The position numbers and the translations under genes are program-made. Of a DNA stretch of 64,000 nucleotides, positions 8,539-20,017 are shown one piece after another. Where the stretch lies: contig NZ_CP019038.1 of NCBI RefSeq assembly GCF_001941825.1, forward strand, positions 5,208,001 through 5,272,000, written 5' to 3'. The notes below the pieces were generated by a model that was given only the letters and a program-made list of their open reading frames with translations, had not been told where the DNA came from and did not search any database. The number at the start of each line of letters is the position of its first letter. Position 1 is the stretch's first letter. This stretch comes from Massilia putida. GTDB lineage: Bacteria; Pseudomonadota; Gammaproteobacteria; Burkholderiales; Burkholderiaceae_D.

Positions 8539-9090
8539 TCAGCCGTTCCAGTGCCGGCGCAGCAGGCCGTAGTAGACGGTGTCCGCCGGCTCGCCCTGCA
8601 CGATCCACCGCTCCGGCATGTAGCCTTCCTTTTGAAACCCGAGCTTTTCCAGCACCCGCGCCGACGCCTCGTTGCGCGGGTCCACGTCGGCCTCGACGCG
8701 GTTCAGGTCCAGCGTGGAAAAGCCATAGCCCAGCAATGCCCGCAGCGCTTCGCTGACGTAGCCGGCGCCCCAGTGCGCCCGCGCCAGCGCGTAGCCCAGT
8801 TCGCAGCGCCGGCTCGCGTCGACGAAGCGGTGCAGGCTGACGTTGCCGATCAATTCTCCCGTCCCGATCACCTCGACGCCGAGGCGCAGACCGCTGCCGT
8901 CGGCATACGCGGCTTGCGTGGCCGCGATGTTGTCGCGCGACTGGTCCAGCGACGTCCACGGGCCGCTGCTCCAGTAGCGGGCCACTTCCGGGTCGGAAAA
9001 CACGGCGTAGTGGGCCTCGATGTCGCGTTCATCCATCCAGCGCAGTTTCAGGCGCGGCGTGAACAGTTCGACGGGGCTCAAGGCGGGCAT
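8539..9090 (-). CDS. GNAT family N-acetyltransferase (RimJ/RimL type)
   Basis: The 183-residue protein starts MPALSPVELFTPRLKLRWM at ATG 9090. It has the typical RimJ/RimL pattern: LKLRWMDERDIEAHYAVFSD, then ELIGNVSLH, the acetyl-CoA loop GYALARAHWGAGYVSEAL, and NEASARVLEKLGFQKEG. The family acetylates N-terminal amines or small molecules; the substrate here is unknown. Its start overlaps the end of the TetR gene by 13 bp, so it is the last gene of the MocR-TetR-GNAT minus-strand operon. Confidence 0.88.
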   Translation of the reverse strand: MPALSPVELFTPRLKLRWMDERDIEAHYAVFSDPEVARYWSSGPWTSLDQSRDNIAATQAAYADGSGLRLGVEVIGTGELIGNVSLHRFVDASRRCELGYALARAHWGAGYVSEALRALLGYGFSTLDLNRVEADVDPRNEASARVLEKLGFQKEGYMPERWIVQGEPADTVYYGLLRRHWNG

Positions 9091-9740
9091 GGCTTCTCCT
9101 GAAGGCCGACGGCGGCGAGCACCATGCCGGTGATCAGGCGCTCGGCGTCGTCGAAGTCGGAAGGCTGCAGCTGGTCGCGGTCGAGCACGAGCGTCATCTG
9201 CGCGGCGAAGTCGGCGTACGACTGCGTCATGGCCCAGACGGCGAACAGCAGGTGGGTGGCGTTGACGGGGGCGATTTTTCCTTCCGCGATCCAGCGCTCG
9301 AACACGGCGATGTCGGCGCGCAGCAGCGGGATCACGCGGCGGCGGATCTGGTCGGCGTACAGCTTGGCGCCGCCGATCACTTCCATCGCATACACGCGCG
9401 AGGCCAGCGGCTGCTCGCGCGAGAAGTTCAGCTTCGCGCGCACGTAGGCGCGCAGGACGTCGCCCGGGTCCTTGCCAGGATCGGCCAGGCAGGCCATGCG
9501 CGCGAGCCAGTCGTCCAGCACGTTGTCGAGCACGCGCTGGTACAAGACCTGCTTGGTCGGGAAGTAGTACATCAGGTTCTGCTTCGACAGTCCCGCGCGC
9601 TCGGCGACGGTGGCGATCGACGTGCCTTCGTAGCCGCATTCGGCGAACTGGCGTACGGCTTCGGCCAGGATCGCCGTTTCGACCTTGTCTCTGTGACTGA
9701 TGCGGTGGCCGACGCGGTATTTGACGGGCGCGATGGTCAT
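9078..9740 (-). CDS. TetR family regulator, RutR-like
   Basis: The 220-residue protein has an N-terminal HTH (about 20-65; TSIATVAERAGLSKQNLMYYFPTK) and a C-terminal domain of the YcdC/RutR type (about 85-205, with FSREQPLASRVYAMEVIGG). RutR binds uracil or thymine and controls pyrimidine degradation genes in Escherichia coli. Here the gene lies next to a complete reductive pyrimidine operon, so the same effector is likely, but it is inferred. Its ATG overlaps the stop of the MocR gene by 4 bp. Confidence 0.85.
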   Translation of the reverse strand: MTIAPVKYRVGHRISHRDKVETAILAEAVRQFAECGYEGTSIATVAERAGLSKQNLMYYFPTKQVLYQRVLDNVLDDWLARMACLADPGKDPGDVLRAYVRAKLNFSREQPLASRVYAMEVIGGAKLYADQIRRRVIPLLRADIAVFERWIAEGKIAPVNATHLLFAVWAMTQSYADFAAQMTLVLDRDQLQPSDFDDAERLITGMVLAAVGLQEKPCPP

Positions 9741-11176
9741 GGGTGTTCTCCTCGGATCGAACGCAGGAAGTCGAGCAGCGCAGGCTCGAAGGCATAGGCG
9801 ACGTTGAAGCGGAACCAGGCCGTGTCGGGCGGATGCAGCGAAAAGAATTCGCCCGGCGCCAGCAGGATGCCGGCGCGCAGCGCCCGTTCGGCGATGGCGC
9901 GGCCGTTGTGTTTCGTATCCGTCCAGCCGGCGCTGACGAACATCCCGCCGCGCGGTTTCGCCAGCGGCACGAGGCCCGCGTCGCCGAGGCGTTCCAGGGC
10001 CCGTTCGCGCGCGCCGTCGAGTTGCAGGATCAGGCGCTCGACCTGCTTGCGGTAGGCGCGGCTGCTGACGGCGTCGTACACGGCGCGCTCGTTCACTTCC
10101 GACGTCGTCAGGCCCGTGAGCATCTTGACGCGCACCAGTTCCGGGATCAGCGAGCCGGACGCGCAGATCGAGCCCACGCGCAGCACCGGCGACAGGGTCT
10201 TGGAAAAGCTGCCGATGCGGATCACGCGGCGCAATCCATCCATCGCAGCCAGCGACGAGTCGCCGCGCGCGGCCAGTTCGCGGTAGATGTCGTCTTCGAC
10301 GAGCCAGAAATCGAATTGCTCGGACAGCGCCAGCAGCCGATGCGCCTGCGTCTGCGACAGCGACGTGCCGAGGGGATTCTGCAGCACCGTGTTGACGAAC
10401 ATGAGCTTGGGCTGGCGCGCCTGGGCCTCGCGCGCGAGCACGTCCATATCCAGGCCGTGCGCGCCGCGCGGGATGCCGACGGGGATGCACCCGTGATGGC
10501 GCACGAGCGCGAGCAGGTTGCTGTAGCCGGGATCTTCGACGAACACGACGTCGCCCGGCCGGGTGAGCGTCCGCAGCACGAGGTCGAACGCGTGCGTCGC
10601 GCCGTGCGTGAGCAGGATCTGTTCCGGCTCCACCGCGCACAGGTCGGCCGACAGCGTGGCGGCGAGATGCTGGCGCAGGCTGGGAAAGCCGAGCGGGTGG
10701 CCGTAGCCGCGCAGCCGGCCAGCCGGGATCTTCATCGCGTGGCGCACGGCGTCCAGGATCGTCGATTCGCCATACCACTCGGGCGGCAGCCAGCCGGCGC
10801 CGACGGGCAGCGCATCCGACTGGCCGGAATACAGATCGGGCGTGAGCGTGTCGACGACGCTCGCGGAGACGGGCAGGGAAGCCTGCTGCGCCGGCGCCTC
10901 CATGCCGCGCGCGACGAAGAAGCCGGAGCCGCGCCGCGACGACAGCAGGCCCAGGTGCAGCAGGCGGTCGTACGATTCGACGACCGTGAAGGTGCTGACG
11001 CCGTTTACTTTTGCGAATTGTCGAACGGACGGCATCTTCGTCCCGGCGGGCAGCGTGCGCCGATTTACCATCTCGGCGATGGCCGCGACGATCTGGTCGA
11101 CCAGGCTGCCGCGGCGCTGGCGGTCGATCGCCAGCACGGGCCAGTCGCCACTGCCGTTTTTTTCCATTGCTTCCAT
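9737..11176 (-). CDS. MocR-type regulator (GntR HTH fused to aminotransferase-like domain)
   Basis: The 479-residue protein has a GntR winged helix at the N terminus (MVNRRTLPAGTKMPSVRQFA, about 35-55, and VVESYDRLLHLGLLSSRRGSGFF) and a fold-type-I aminotransferase-like domain (about 110-470). The PLP lysine lies in GSFSKTLSPVLRVG and the cofactor-stacking region in HGATHAFDLVLRTL. MocR proteins use PLP adducts of amino compounds as signals; beta-alanine would suit the divergent operon. The ATG at 11176 has GGAG 5 nt upstream and was preferred to a GTG at 11251. Confidence 0.9.
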   Translation of the reverse strand: MEAMEKNGSGDWPVLAIDRQRRGSLVDQIVAAIAEMVNRRTLPAGTKMPSVRQFAKVNGVSTFTVVESYDRLLHLGLLSSRRGSGFFVARGMEAPAQQASLPVSASVVDTLTPDLYSGQSDALPVGAGWLPPEWYGESTILDAVRHAMKIPAGRLRGYGHPLGFPSLRQHLAATLSADLCAVEPEQILLTHGATHAFDLVLRTLTRPGDVVFVEDPGYSNLLALVRHHGCIPVGIPRGAHGLDMDVLAREAQARQPKLMFVNTVLQNPLGTSLSQTQAHRLLALSEQFDFWLVEDDIYRELAARGDSSLAAMDGLRRVIRIGSFSKTLSPVLRVGSICASGSLIPELVRVKMLTGLTTSEVNERAVYDAVSSRAYRKQVERLILQLDGARERALERLGDAGLVPLAKPRGGMFVSAGWTDTKHNGRAIAERALRAGILLAPGEFFSLHPPDTAWFRFNVAYAFEPALLDFLRSIRGEHP

Positions 11177-11384
11177 CGCCACTCCATCACTGCTGCGCGC
11201 GCGTACGACGCCGAAAACTGTACAGGCTATGCTACCAGTACGGTTGGCCACATTTGCTGATTGTGTATATGTGCCACTGTTGTTCTGCTGTCTATTATTG
11301 CATCATTGTTTTTGCCAGTTGGTAAATTTGTAGGGCGGACGGCATAGCCGTCCACCCTACGGGCCACCAAATAAAGGAAGTCGC
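11177..11384. promoter_or_regulatory. Divergent control region between the MocR gene and the pyrimidine operon
   Basis: This 208-bp spacer is clearly more AT-rich than its surroundings. It contains the palindrome CTGTACAG (11217-11224), the related half-sites GGCCAC and GTGCCAC, and a TATTAT hexamer at 11294-11299 that could be a -10 element for the plus strand. No -35 stands out. It is the likely binding region for the MocR and/or RutR-like regulator. Confidence 0.45.
11331..11361 (+). repeat. Hairpin of a second repeat family in the operon leader
   Basis: GTAGGGCGGACGGC-ATA-GCCGTCCACCCTAC is an almost perfect inverted repeat ending 23 bp before the aminotransferase ATG. It is related in sequence to elements near 29541 and 33354 that also begin TAGGG(C/T)GGGC. 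Confidence 0.6.
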
Positions 11385-12701
11385 ATGAACGAATCCAGAC
11401 CCGAATCGATGTCATCCTTCTGGATGCCATTCACCAACAACCGCGACTTCAAGGCGCATCCGCGCCTCCTCGTCTCGGCACAAGGGATGTATTACAAGGA
11501 CGTCGACGGCAACGCCGTGCTCGACGGCACCGCCGGCCTGTGGTGCGTACCGTGCGGCCACGCGCAGCCGAAGATCGTCGCCGCCGTCAGCGAGATGGTC
11601 GGCCAGCTCGACTTCGCCCCGACCTTCCAGATGGGCCACCCGGCCGCCTTCGACCTGGCGGAACGGCTGATGGACTACACGAACCACAAGTTCGGCCACG
11701 TGTTCTACACCAACTCCGGATCGGAAGCGGTGGATACCGCCCTCAAGATCGCACTTGCCTACCACAAGGCGCGCGGCGAGGGCGGGCGTACCCGCCTGAT
11801 CGGGCGCGAACGGGGCTATCACGGCGTCGGTTTCGGCGGCCTGTCCGTCGGCGGCATCGGGCCGAACCGCAAAGCCTTCGGGCCGCTGCTGCCGGGTGTC
11901 GACCACCTGCCGCACACGCACAACCTTCAAAAGAACGCGTTCTCGCGCGGCGAGCCGGACTTCGGCGTCGAACTGGCGGATGAACTGGAACGCATCGTCG
12001 CGCTGCACGACCCGTCCACCATCGCCGCCGTGATCGTCGAACCGGTGTCCGGATCGACGGGCGTGCTGGTGCCGCCCAAGGGTTATCTGAAACGCCTGCG
12101 CGAGATCTGCAGCAAGCACGGCATCCTCTTGATCTTCGACGAAGTGATCACGGGCTTCGGCCGCCTGACGACGCCGTTCGCCGCCGATTACTTCGACGTC
12201 GAGCCGGACATGATGACGACGGCGAAAGGCCTCACGAACGGCGTCGTGCCGATGGGTGCCGTGTTCTCGAAAAAATTCATCCACGACGCGTTCATGGACG
12301 CGCCGGCCGGCATCGAACTGGCCCACGGCTACACGTATTCCGGCCACCCGCTCGCGTGCGCCGCGTCGCTCGCCACGCTGGAGGTGTTCAAGGAGCAGGG
12401 CATCCTCGACAACGCGAAGTCGCTGCAACCGTACTGGGAAGACGCCGTGCACAGCCTGCGCGGCCTGCCGCACGTGATCGACATCCGCACCATCGGCCTC
12501 GTCGCCGGCATCGAACTGGAAAGCATCCCCGGCAAGGTCGGGGCGCGCGCCTTCGCCGCGTTCAAGCAGGCCTTCGCGGACGGCATCCTGATCCGCGTGA
12601 CGGGCGACATCATCGCGCTGTCGCCGCCGCTCGTGCTGGAGAAGAAGCATATCGACGAATTGTTCGGCAAGCTGGCTGCCGTCCTGAAGAACCTCGACTG
12701 A
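11385..12701 (+). CDS. Omega-amino acid:pyruvate aminotransferase (beta-alanine aminotransferase)
   Basis: The 438-residue protein is a class-III aminotransferase. The PLP-binding aspartate is in [12 protein letters not shown] and the Schiff-base lysine in [16 protein letters not shown]. Further family marks are [36 protein letters not shown] and [17 protein letters not shown]. In this operon it should move the amino group of beta-alanine (or 3-aminoisobutyrate) to pyruvate, giving malonate semialdehyde. It is the first gene of the operon, 8 bp before mmsA, and is divergent from the MocR regulator. Confidence 0.92.
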   Translation: MNESRPESMSSFWMPFTNNRDFKAHPRLLVSAQGMYYKDVDGNAVLDGTAGLWCVPCGHAQPKIVAAVSEMVGQLDFAPTFQMGHPAAFDLAERLMDYTNHKFGHVFYTNSGSEAVDTALKIALAYHKARGEGGRTRLIGRERGYHGVGFGGLSVGGIGPNRKAFGPLLPGVDHLPHTHNLQKNAFSRGEPDFGVELADELERIVALHDPSTIAAVIVEPVSGSTGVLVPPKGYLKRLREICSKHGILLIFDEVITGFGRLTTPFAADYFDVEPDMMTTAKGLTNGVVPMGAVFSKKFIHDAFMDAPAGIELAHGYTYSGHPLACAASLATLEVFKEQGILDNAKSLQPYWEDAVHSLRGLPHVIDIRTIGLVAGIELESIPGKVGARAFAAFKQAFADGILIRVTGDIIALSPPLVLEKKHIDELFGKLAAVLKNLD

Positions 12702-12709
12702 AAGAGACC

Positions 12710-14203
12710 ATGGAGACCATCAATCACTACGTCAACGGCAGCGCGTTCGGCGGTACCAGCGGACGCTTCGCCGACGTCTACAACCCGGCACTGGGCGAGC
12801 CCTGCGCGCGCGTGGCGCTGGCCAGTGGCGACGACGTGAACGCGGCCGTCGCCGCGGCGAGCGCCGCATTTCCGGCCTGGGCCGCGACGCCCCCGCTGTC
12901 CCGCGCCCGCGTGCTGTTCAACTACCTGCAGCTGTGCCAGCGCCACACGGACGATTTCGCGGCGATGGTCGTGCGCGAACACGGCAAGACGTTCGCCGAT
13001 GCACGCGGCGAAGTCGCACGCGGCATCGAGGTGGTCGAATTCGCGGTGGGCATTCCGCAACTGCTCAAGGGCGAGTTCACGGACCAGATCGCGCGCGGCA
13101 TCGACGCGTGGTCGATGCGCCAGCCGCTGGGCGTCGTCGCGGGCATCACGCCGTTCAACTTCCCCGTGATGGTGCCGATGTGGATGTTCCCCGTCGCCAT
13201 CGCATGCGGCAACACGTTCATCCTGAAGCCGTCCGAGCGCGACCCGTCGGCGTCGCTGCTGCATGCGCAGCTGCTCAAGGAAGCGGGGCTGCCGGACGGC
13301 GTGTTCAACGTCGTGCAGGGCGACAAGGGCGCGGTCGACGCGCTGCTCGATCATCCGGACATCCAGGCCGTCAGCTTCGTCGGCTCGACGCCGATCGCGG
13401 AATACATCTATGCGCGCGGTTCGGCATCCGGCAAGCGCGTGCAGGCGCTGGGCGGCGCCAAAAACCACATGGTCGTGATGCCGGACGCCGACATGGACAT
13501 GGCCGTCGACGCCCTCATCGGCGCCGCGTACGGCTCGGCCGGCGAGCGCTGCATGGCGATCTCGGTGGCGGTGGCCATCGGCGACGCGGGCGATGCGCTG
13601 GTCGCCCGGCTGGCCGAGCGCACGCGCGCCTTGAAAATCGCGGACGGCATGGCGGACGGCGCCGAGATGGGACCGGTCGTCACGCTCGCGGCCAAGCAGC
13701 GCATCGAAAAGCTGATCGGCGAAGGCGTGGAGCAGGGCGCGACCCTCGTCGTCGACGGCCGCGGCTTCAAGGTGCCGGGACGCGACAACGGCTTCTTCGT
13801 GGGCGGCACGCTGTTCGACCACGTGCAGCCATCCATGTCGATCTATCGGGAAGAAATCTTCGGGCCCGTGCTGTGCGTCGTGCGCCTGCCGGACGTGGGC
13901 AGCGCGTTGGAACTCATCAACCGCAACGAGTACGGCAACGGCGTGGCCGTGTTCACCCGCGACGGCGGCGTGGCGCGCGAATTCGTCCGCCAGGTGCAAG
14001 TGGGCATGGTGGGCGTGAACGTGCCGCTGCCGGTGCCGATGGCATTCAACAGCTTCGGCGGGTGGAAGAAAAGCCTGTTCGGCGACCACCACGCGTACGG
14101 GCCGGAGGGCGTGCGGTTTTATACGCGGCACAAGGCGGTCATGCAGCGGTGGCCGAATACGGCGAGCAGCGGAGTGGAGTTCGCGTTTCCGCAGATGAAA
14201 TAA
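12710..14203 (+). CDS. mmsA: CoA-acylating (methyl)malonate-semialdehyde dehydrogenase
   Basis: The 497-residue protein starts [15 protein letters not shown], the normal MmsA opening. It carries the NAD-binding [30 protein letters not shown] and the catalytic cysteine in [14 protein letters not shown]. The enzyme converts malonate semialdehyde or methylmalonate semialdehyde to acetyl-CoA or propionyl-CoA, NADH and CO2. It therefore completes breakdown of the beta-alanine produced by the later genes of this cluster. The start at 12710 overlaps nothing and follows the aminotransferase stop by 8 bp. A composite repeat separates it from preT. Confidence 0.95.
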   Translation: METINHYVNGSAFGGTSGRFADVYNPALGEPCARVALASGDDVNAAVAAASAAFPAWAATPPLSRARVLFNYLQLCQRHTDDFAAMVVREHGKTFADARGEVARGIEVVEFAVGIPQLLKGEFTDQIARGIDAWSMRQPLGVVAGITPFNFPVMVPMWMFPVAIACGNTFILKPSERDPSASLLHAQLLKEAGLPDGVFNVVQGDKGAVDALLDHPDIQAVSFVGSTPIAEYIYARGSASGKRVQALGGAKNHMVVMPDADMDMAVDALIGAAYGSAGERCMAISVAVAIGDAGDALVARLAERTRALKIADGMADGAEMGPVVTLAAKQRIEKLIGEGVEQGATLVVDGRGFKVPGRDNGFFVGGTLFDHVQPSMSIYREEIFGPVLCVVRLPDVGSALELINRNEYGNGVAVFTRDGGVAREFVRQVQVGMVGVNVPLPVPMAFNSFGGWKKSLFGDHHAYGPEGVRFYTRHKAVMQRWPNTASSGVEFAFPQMK

Positions 14204-14210
14204 ATCGATA

Positions 14211-14344
14211 CGTCGTCTCCGCGCAGGCGGGAATAGCCCACCGGGCTGTTCCCCCCATGCTGAGGTGCCGGCAATCGTATCGCAAGATGTCGGTGAGCCT
14301 CAGCGTGAGACTCAGTATGGATTCCCGCCTGCGCGGGAATGACG
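14211..14344. repeat. Composite palindromic repeat inside the pyrimidine operon
   Basis: The element runs from CGTCGTCTCCGCGCAGGCGGGAA to TTCCCGCCTGCGCGGGAATGACG. It contains the internal hairpin AGCCCACCGGGCT and a second pair CTGAGG / CCTCAG. It lies between mmsA and preT, genes expected to be co-transcribed. Confidence 0.85.
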
Positions 14345-14404
14345 GTCTTAAAGCCGCGTAATTCGAAGTCGTGTTCGCACCATCACGATAAGAAGGGATG
14401 CCAA

Positions 14405-15769
14405 ATGATCGAGTCACTCCAGCACCTGCCCCACGCCACCGGCACGCACGGCGCGTTGTCCGAGCGCTTCACCGACCTGGCCCCGGCGCTGACCGCCCGC
14501 CAGGCCGCCATCGAGAGCGCCCGTTGCCTGTACTGTTATGACGCGCCCTGTACCCGCGCCTGCCCGACGGGCATCGACGTCGCGAGCTTCATCCGCAACA
14601 TCCACGAGGGCAACGTGGATGGTGCCGCCGTCAACATCCTCAAGCAGAACATCTTCGGCGGCAGCTGTTCGCGCGTGTGCCCGACGGAGATCCTGTGCGA
14701 GGACGCCTGCGTGCGCAACCATGACGCCGAGGGCCAGCCGGTGAAAATCGGCCTGCTGCAGCGCCACGCCATCGACAACGCCCACTTCGCCGGCCATCCG
14801 TTCCAGCGCGCCTCTGCGACCGGCAAGACCATCGCCGTCGTCGGTGCCGGTCCGGCCGGGCTGTCGTGCGCGCACCGGCTGGCGATGCTGGGCCATGACG
14901 TCGTCGTGTTCGAGGCGCGCGAGAAGGCCGGAGGGCTCAACGAATACGGCATCGCCAAGTACAAGCTGCCGGGCGATTTCGCGCAGCGGGAGGTCGACTT
15001 CCTGCTGTCGATCGGCGGGATCGAGATCCAGTACGGCCGCATCCTGGGCGCCAACCTGCACCTGCAGGACCTGCACACGCGCTACGACGCCGTGTTCCTC
15101 GGCCTGGGCCTGGGTGCGAGCCGCCGTCTCGGCCTGACGGGCGAGGACGCGCCCGGCCTCGCGGCCGCCGTCGACTACATCGCCACCTTGCGCCAGGCGG
15201 CCGACCTGGCGGCGCTGCCGGTGCCGAAGCGCGCCGTCGTGATCGGCGCCGGCAACACGGCCGTCGACATGGCCGTGCAGATCGGACGTCTCGGCGCGGA
15301 GGAAGTCACGCTCGTTTACCGCCGCGGCGTCGAGGCGATGAGCGCCACCGGCCACGAGATCGAGATCGCGAAGACGAACGGCGTGCGCATCCGCACGTGG
15401 GCCGCGCCGCATGACATCCTGCTGGACGATGCGGGACGCGTGCGCGGCATGCGCTTCGAAGAGACGCGCCTGATCGAGGGCCGCCTCGCCGGCACGGGCG
15501 CCTTCGTCGACATCGCCGCGGATGCCGTGTTCAAGGCCATCGGCCAGCACATGGACAACGATGCGCTGTCCGATCCGCTCGCCGGCGAACTGGAACGCAG
15601 CGGCGACAAAATCAATGTCGATGCCCATTTCCGGACCAAGCTGCCGGGCGTGTACGCGGGCGGCGACTGCGTGGCGCCGGGGCAGGACCTGACGGTGCAT
15701 GCCGTCCAGCACGGCAAGCTGGCCGCGCTGGCGATTCATAACGACATCCTTTCCAAAGCGGGGGCATGA
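14405..15769 (+). CDS. preT: NAD-dependent dihydropyrimidine dehydrogenase, PreT subunit
   Basis: The 454-residue protein is a GltD-like flavoprotein. Its N terminus holds two iron-sulfur clusters (cysteine runs CLYCYDAPCTRACPTG and CSRVCPTEILCEDACV), followed by an FAD-binding site (VVGAGPAGLSCAHRLAMLG) and an NAD-binding site (VVIGAGNTAVDMAVQIGRLG). With PreA it interconverts uracil/thymine and their dihydro forms using NAD(H). The stop overlaps the preA start (ATGA at 15766), so the two subunits are translationally coupled. In Escherichia coli the PreTA pair has the same activity. Confidence 0.95.
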   Translation: MIESLQHLPHATGTHGALSERFTDLAPALTARQAAIESARCLYCYDAPCTRACPTGIDVASFIRNIHEGNVDGAAVNILKQNIFGGSCSRVCPTEILCEDACVRNHDAEGQPVKIGLLQRHAIDNAHFAGHPFQRASATGKTIAVVGAGPAGLSCAHRLAMLGHDVVVFEAREKAGGLNEYGIAKYKLPGDFAQREVDFLLSIGGIEIQYGRILGANLHLQDLHTRYDAVFLGLGLGASRRLGLTGEDAPGLAAAVDYIATLRQAADLAALPVPKRAVVIGAGNTAVDMAVQIGRLGAEEVTLVYRRGVEAMSATGHEIEIAKTNGVRIRTWAAPHDILLDDAGRVRGMRFEETRLIEGRLAGTGAFVDIAADAVFKAIGQHMDNDALSDPLAGELERSGDKINVDAHFRTKLPGVYAGGDCVAPGQDLTVHAVQHGKLAALAIHNDILSKAGA

Positions 15770-17052
15770 TGGCCGACCTGAGCATCGATTTCTGCGGCAT
15801 CAAGTCGCCGAACCCTTTCTGGCTGGCGTCCGCACCGCCGACCGACAAGGCCTGTAACGTCGTGCGCGCCTTCGAGGCGGGGTGGGGCGGCGTCGTGTGG
15901 AAGACGCTCGGCGAGGATCCGCCGGCCGTCAACGTGTCGTCGCGCTACTCGGCGCTGCACGGGAAGAACCGCGAAGTCATCGGCTTCAACAACATCGAGC
16001 TGATCACGGACCGCAGCCTGGAGATCAACCTGCGCGAGATCACGCAGGTCAAGAAGGATTGGCCGGACCGTGCGCTGGTCGTGTCGATGATGCTGCCGTG
16101 CGAGGAAGCGCCGTGGCGCGAGATCCTGCCGCTCGTCGAGGCGACGGGTGCGGACGGCATCGAACTGAACTTCGGCTGCCCGCACGGCATGCCCGAGCGC
16201 GGCATGGGCGCGGCCGTGGGCCAGCAGCCGGACCTGATCGAGCAGGTCACGCGCTGGTGCAAGATGTACACGCGGCTGCCGGTGATCGTCAAGCTGACGC
16301 CGAACATCACGGACGTGCGCGCCCCCGCACGCGCGGCGCTGGCGGGCGGGGCGGATGCCGTCTCGCTGATCAACACGATCAATTCGATCACGCACCTCGA
16401 TCTGGACCGCATGGTCGCATTCCCCGCCGTCGGCAACGCCAGCACGCACGGCGGCTATTGCGGCACGGCCGTCAAACCCATCGCGCTGAACATGGTGGCC
16501 GAGATCGCGCGCGATCCGGTGACGAAAGGCCTGCCGATCTCCGGCATCGGCGGCATCGGCAACTGGCGCGACGCGGCCGAATTCATCGCGCTGGGCGCCG
16601 GATCGGTGCAGGTGTGCACCGCCGCGATGCTGCACGGCTTCCGGATCGTCGAGGAGATGAAGGACGGGCTGTCGCGCTGGATGGACAGCAAGGGCTACGA
16701 CAACATCGCCGCGTTCTCGCGCAAGGCCGTGCCCAACACGACGGACTGGAAATACCTGGACATGAACTACCAGGTCATCGCGCGCATCGACCAGGACAAG
16801 TGCATCCAGTGCGGGCGCTGCCACGTGGCGTGCGAGGATACGTCGCACCAGGCCATCGCCCGGCTCGTCGACGGGAATGCGCGGCGTTACGAGGTGATCG
16901 ACCAGGAATGCGTCGGGTGCAATCTGTGCGAGATCACCTGTCCGGTCGAAGGGTGCATCACGATGGTGCCGCAGCAGACGGGCAAACCGTACATGAACTG
17001 GACGCAGGATCCCCGCAATCCGCGGGCGGAGGTAGTATTGGACGGTGCATGA
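15766..17052 (+). CDS. preA: NAD-dependent dihydropyrimidine dehydrogenase, PreA subunit
   Basis: The 428-residue protein has an FMN barrel related to dihydroorotate dehydrogenase (SIDFCGIKSPNPFWLASAPP at the start; NFGCPHGMPERGMGAAVGQ and ISGIGGIGNWRDAAEF in the barrel). The C-terminal ferredoxin-like domain carries two 4Fe-4S sites (CIQCGRCHVAC and CVGCNLCEITCPVEGC). It holds the pyrimidine-binding active site, with a catalytic cysteine expected in NFGCPHG. Two adjacent ATG codons (15766 and 15769) are possible starts. It works as a complex with PreT. Confidence 0.95.
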   Translation: MMADLSIDFCGIKSPNPFWLASAPPTDKACNVVRAFEAGWGGVVWKTLGEDPPAVNVSSRYSALHGKNREVIGFNNIELITDRSLEINLREITQVKKDWPDRALVVSMMLPCEEAPWREILPLVEATGADGIELNFGCPHGMPERGMGAAVGQQPDLIEQVTRWCKMYTRLPVIVKLTPNITDVRAPARAALAGGADAVSLINTINSITHLDLDRMVAFPAVGNASTHGGYCGTAVKPIALNMVAEIARDPVTKGLPISGIGGIGNWRDAAEFIALGAGSVQVCTAAMLHGFRIVEEMKDGLSRWMDSKGYDNIAAFSRKAVPNTTDWKYLDMNYQVIARIDQDKCIQCGRCHVACEDTSHQAIARLVDGNARRYEVIDQECVGCNLCEITCPVEGCITMVPQQTGKPYMNWTQDPRNPRAEVVLDGA

Positions 17053-17100
17053 CGCGATTCGGTTGGCATCGCTCTTGCTAATAACACTACCACCGCAACG

Positions 17101-18603
17101 ATGGAGACCGCCCCGATGAGCCCCGACCCGGCAACCCACCAGGACCTCTGGAACGAAGACCTCGCGCCCACCGGCGCCGCGCAGCGCACGTGGCGCTGGT
17201 ATCACTTCGCCGCCCTGTGGGTCGGCATGGTGATGTGCATCCCGGCCTATACGCTGTCGGCCAGCCTGATCGAGGCCGGCATGTCCGCGTACCAGGCCGT
17301 GTTCACCGTGTTCCTCGCGAACGCCATCGTGCTGCTGCCGATGCTGCTGATCGGTCACGCCGGCACCAAGTACGGCATCCCGTACGCCGTGCTGGCGCGC
17401 GCCGCGTTCGGCACGCGCGGGGCGCGGCTGCCGGCGCTGATGCGCGCGATCGTCGCGTGCGGCTGGTACGGCATCCAGACGTGGTTCGGCGGCAGCATGA
17501 TCTACACCTTGCTGGGCGTGCTGGCCGGGCACGCCATCGGCGGCGCCAAACTCGCCGGCCTGGGCATCAACGGCGCGCAGCTGCTGTGCTTCCTCGCGTT
17601 CTGGGCCATCCAGTTCTGGTTCATCGTGCACGGCATGGATGCGATCCGCAAGCTGGAGACGTACACGGCGCCGCTCAAGATCGCGATCTGCTTCGTGCTG
17701 CTCGGCTGGGTCTACGAAAAAGCCGGCGGCTTCGGTCCGCTCTTGGCCGCGCCGTCGCAATTCGTCGAGGGCGGCAAGAAGGCCGGCCAGTTCTGGCCCA
17801 CGTTCTGGCCGTCGCTGACGGCGATGGTCGGCTTCTGGGCCACGCTCGCGCTGAACATCCCCGACTTCACCCGCTTCGCGCGCACGCAGCGCGACCAGGT
17901 GCTGGGCCAGTCCATCGGCCTGCCCGTGCCGATGGGCCTGCTGGCCGCGCTGGCCGTCATCGTCACGTCGGCCACCGTCGTCCTGTACGGCAAGGCACTG
18001 TGGGACCCGGTCGACCTGGCCAGCCGCATGACGGGCGCCGCGGTGCTGATCGCGCTGATCGTTCTGCTGGTCGACACCGTCAGCGTCAACCTGGCCGCGA
18101 ACCTCGTCGGTCCGGCGTACGACTTTTCCGCGCTGGCGCCGCGCCACATCTCGTACCGCACGGGCGGCTACATCACGGCCGGCATCGCGCTCGTCATGAT
18201 GCCGTGGAAGATCCTCGAATCGACGCAGGGCTATATCTTCACGTGGCTGATCGGTTACTCCGCGCTGCTGGGCCCCATCGCCGGCGTGCTGATCATCGAT
18301 TACTACCTGATCCGCCGCACGGAACTGGCCGTCGACCAGCTGTACCGCGACGACGGCATCTACGGCTATCGCGGCGGCTGGAACCCGGCCGCCATCGTGG
18401 CGTTCGTCGCCGGCGTGCTGCCGAATATACCGGGCTTCATGAACGCGGCGTTTCCGGAATCGTTCCCGGATGTGGGCGCCGGTTTCAAGACCCTCTACAC
18501 CTATGCCTGGTTCGTCGGGATCGCGATTTCCGCGCTCGTGTACGGCCTCATGATGAAGGGCAGGGCGGCGCCGGCGCTGCAGCCGGCCCGTTCGCTCGAT
18601 TGA
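17101..18603 (+). CDS. NCS1 family nucleobase/hydantoin:cation symporter
   Basis: The 500-residue protein has about 12 hydrophobic segments and the NCS1 motifs HQDLWNEDLAPTGAAQRTW, RTWRWYHFAALWVGM (start of helix 1) and WYGIQTWFGGSMIY (helix 3). NCS1 carriers import uracil, thymine, allantoin or hydantoins with Na+ or H+. Lying between preA and dihydropyrimidinase, this one probably brings in the pyrimidine base. The start may be 17101 or the next Met at 17116. Confidence 0.92.
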   Translation: METAPMSPDPATHQDLWNEDLAPTGAAQRTWRWYHFAALWVGMVMCIPAYTLSASLIEAGMSAYQAVFTVFLANAIVLLPMLLIGHAGTKYGIPYAVLARAAFGTRGARLPALMRAIVACGWYGIQTWFGGSMIYTLLGVLAGHAIGGAKLAGLGINGAQLLCFLAFWAIQFWFIVHGMDAIRKLETYTAPLKIAICFVLLGWVYEKAGGFGPLLAAPSQFVEGGKKAGQFWPTFWPSLTAMVGFWATLALNIPDFTRFARTQRDQVLGQSIGLPVPMGLLAALAVIVTSATVVLYGKALWDPVDLASRMTGAAVLIALIVLLVDTVSVNLAANLVGPAYDFSALAPRHISYRTGGYITAGIALVMMPWKILESTQGYIFTWLIGYSALLGPIAGVLIIDYYLIRRTELAVDQLYRDDGIYGYRGGWNPAAIVAFVAGVLPNIPGFMNAAFPESFPDVGAGFKTLYTYAWFVGIAISALVYGLMMKGRAAPALQPARSLD

Positions 18604-20007
<1,404 letters not shown>

Positions 20008-20017
20008 ACGTTACGAA

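Noticed and set aside
9078..9795. A continuous frame joining upstream sequence to the acetyltransferase, suggesting a fusion.
   Set aside because: The upstream part is an out-of-frame reading of the TetR gene; the acetyltransferase has its own ATG at 9090 and normal family length.
11244..11260. TGGCCAC ... TTGCT before the pyrimidine operon as a sigma-54 promoter.
   Set aside because: The GG and GC pairs are about two bases too close for sigma-54.
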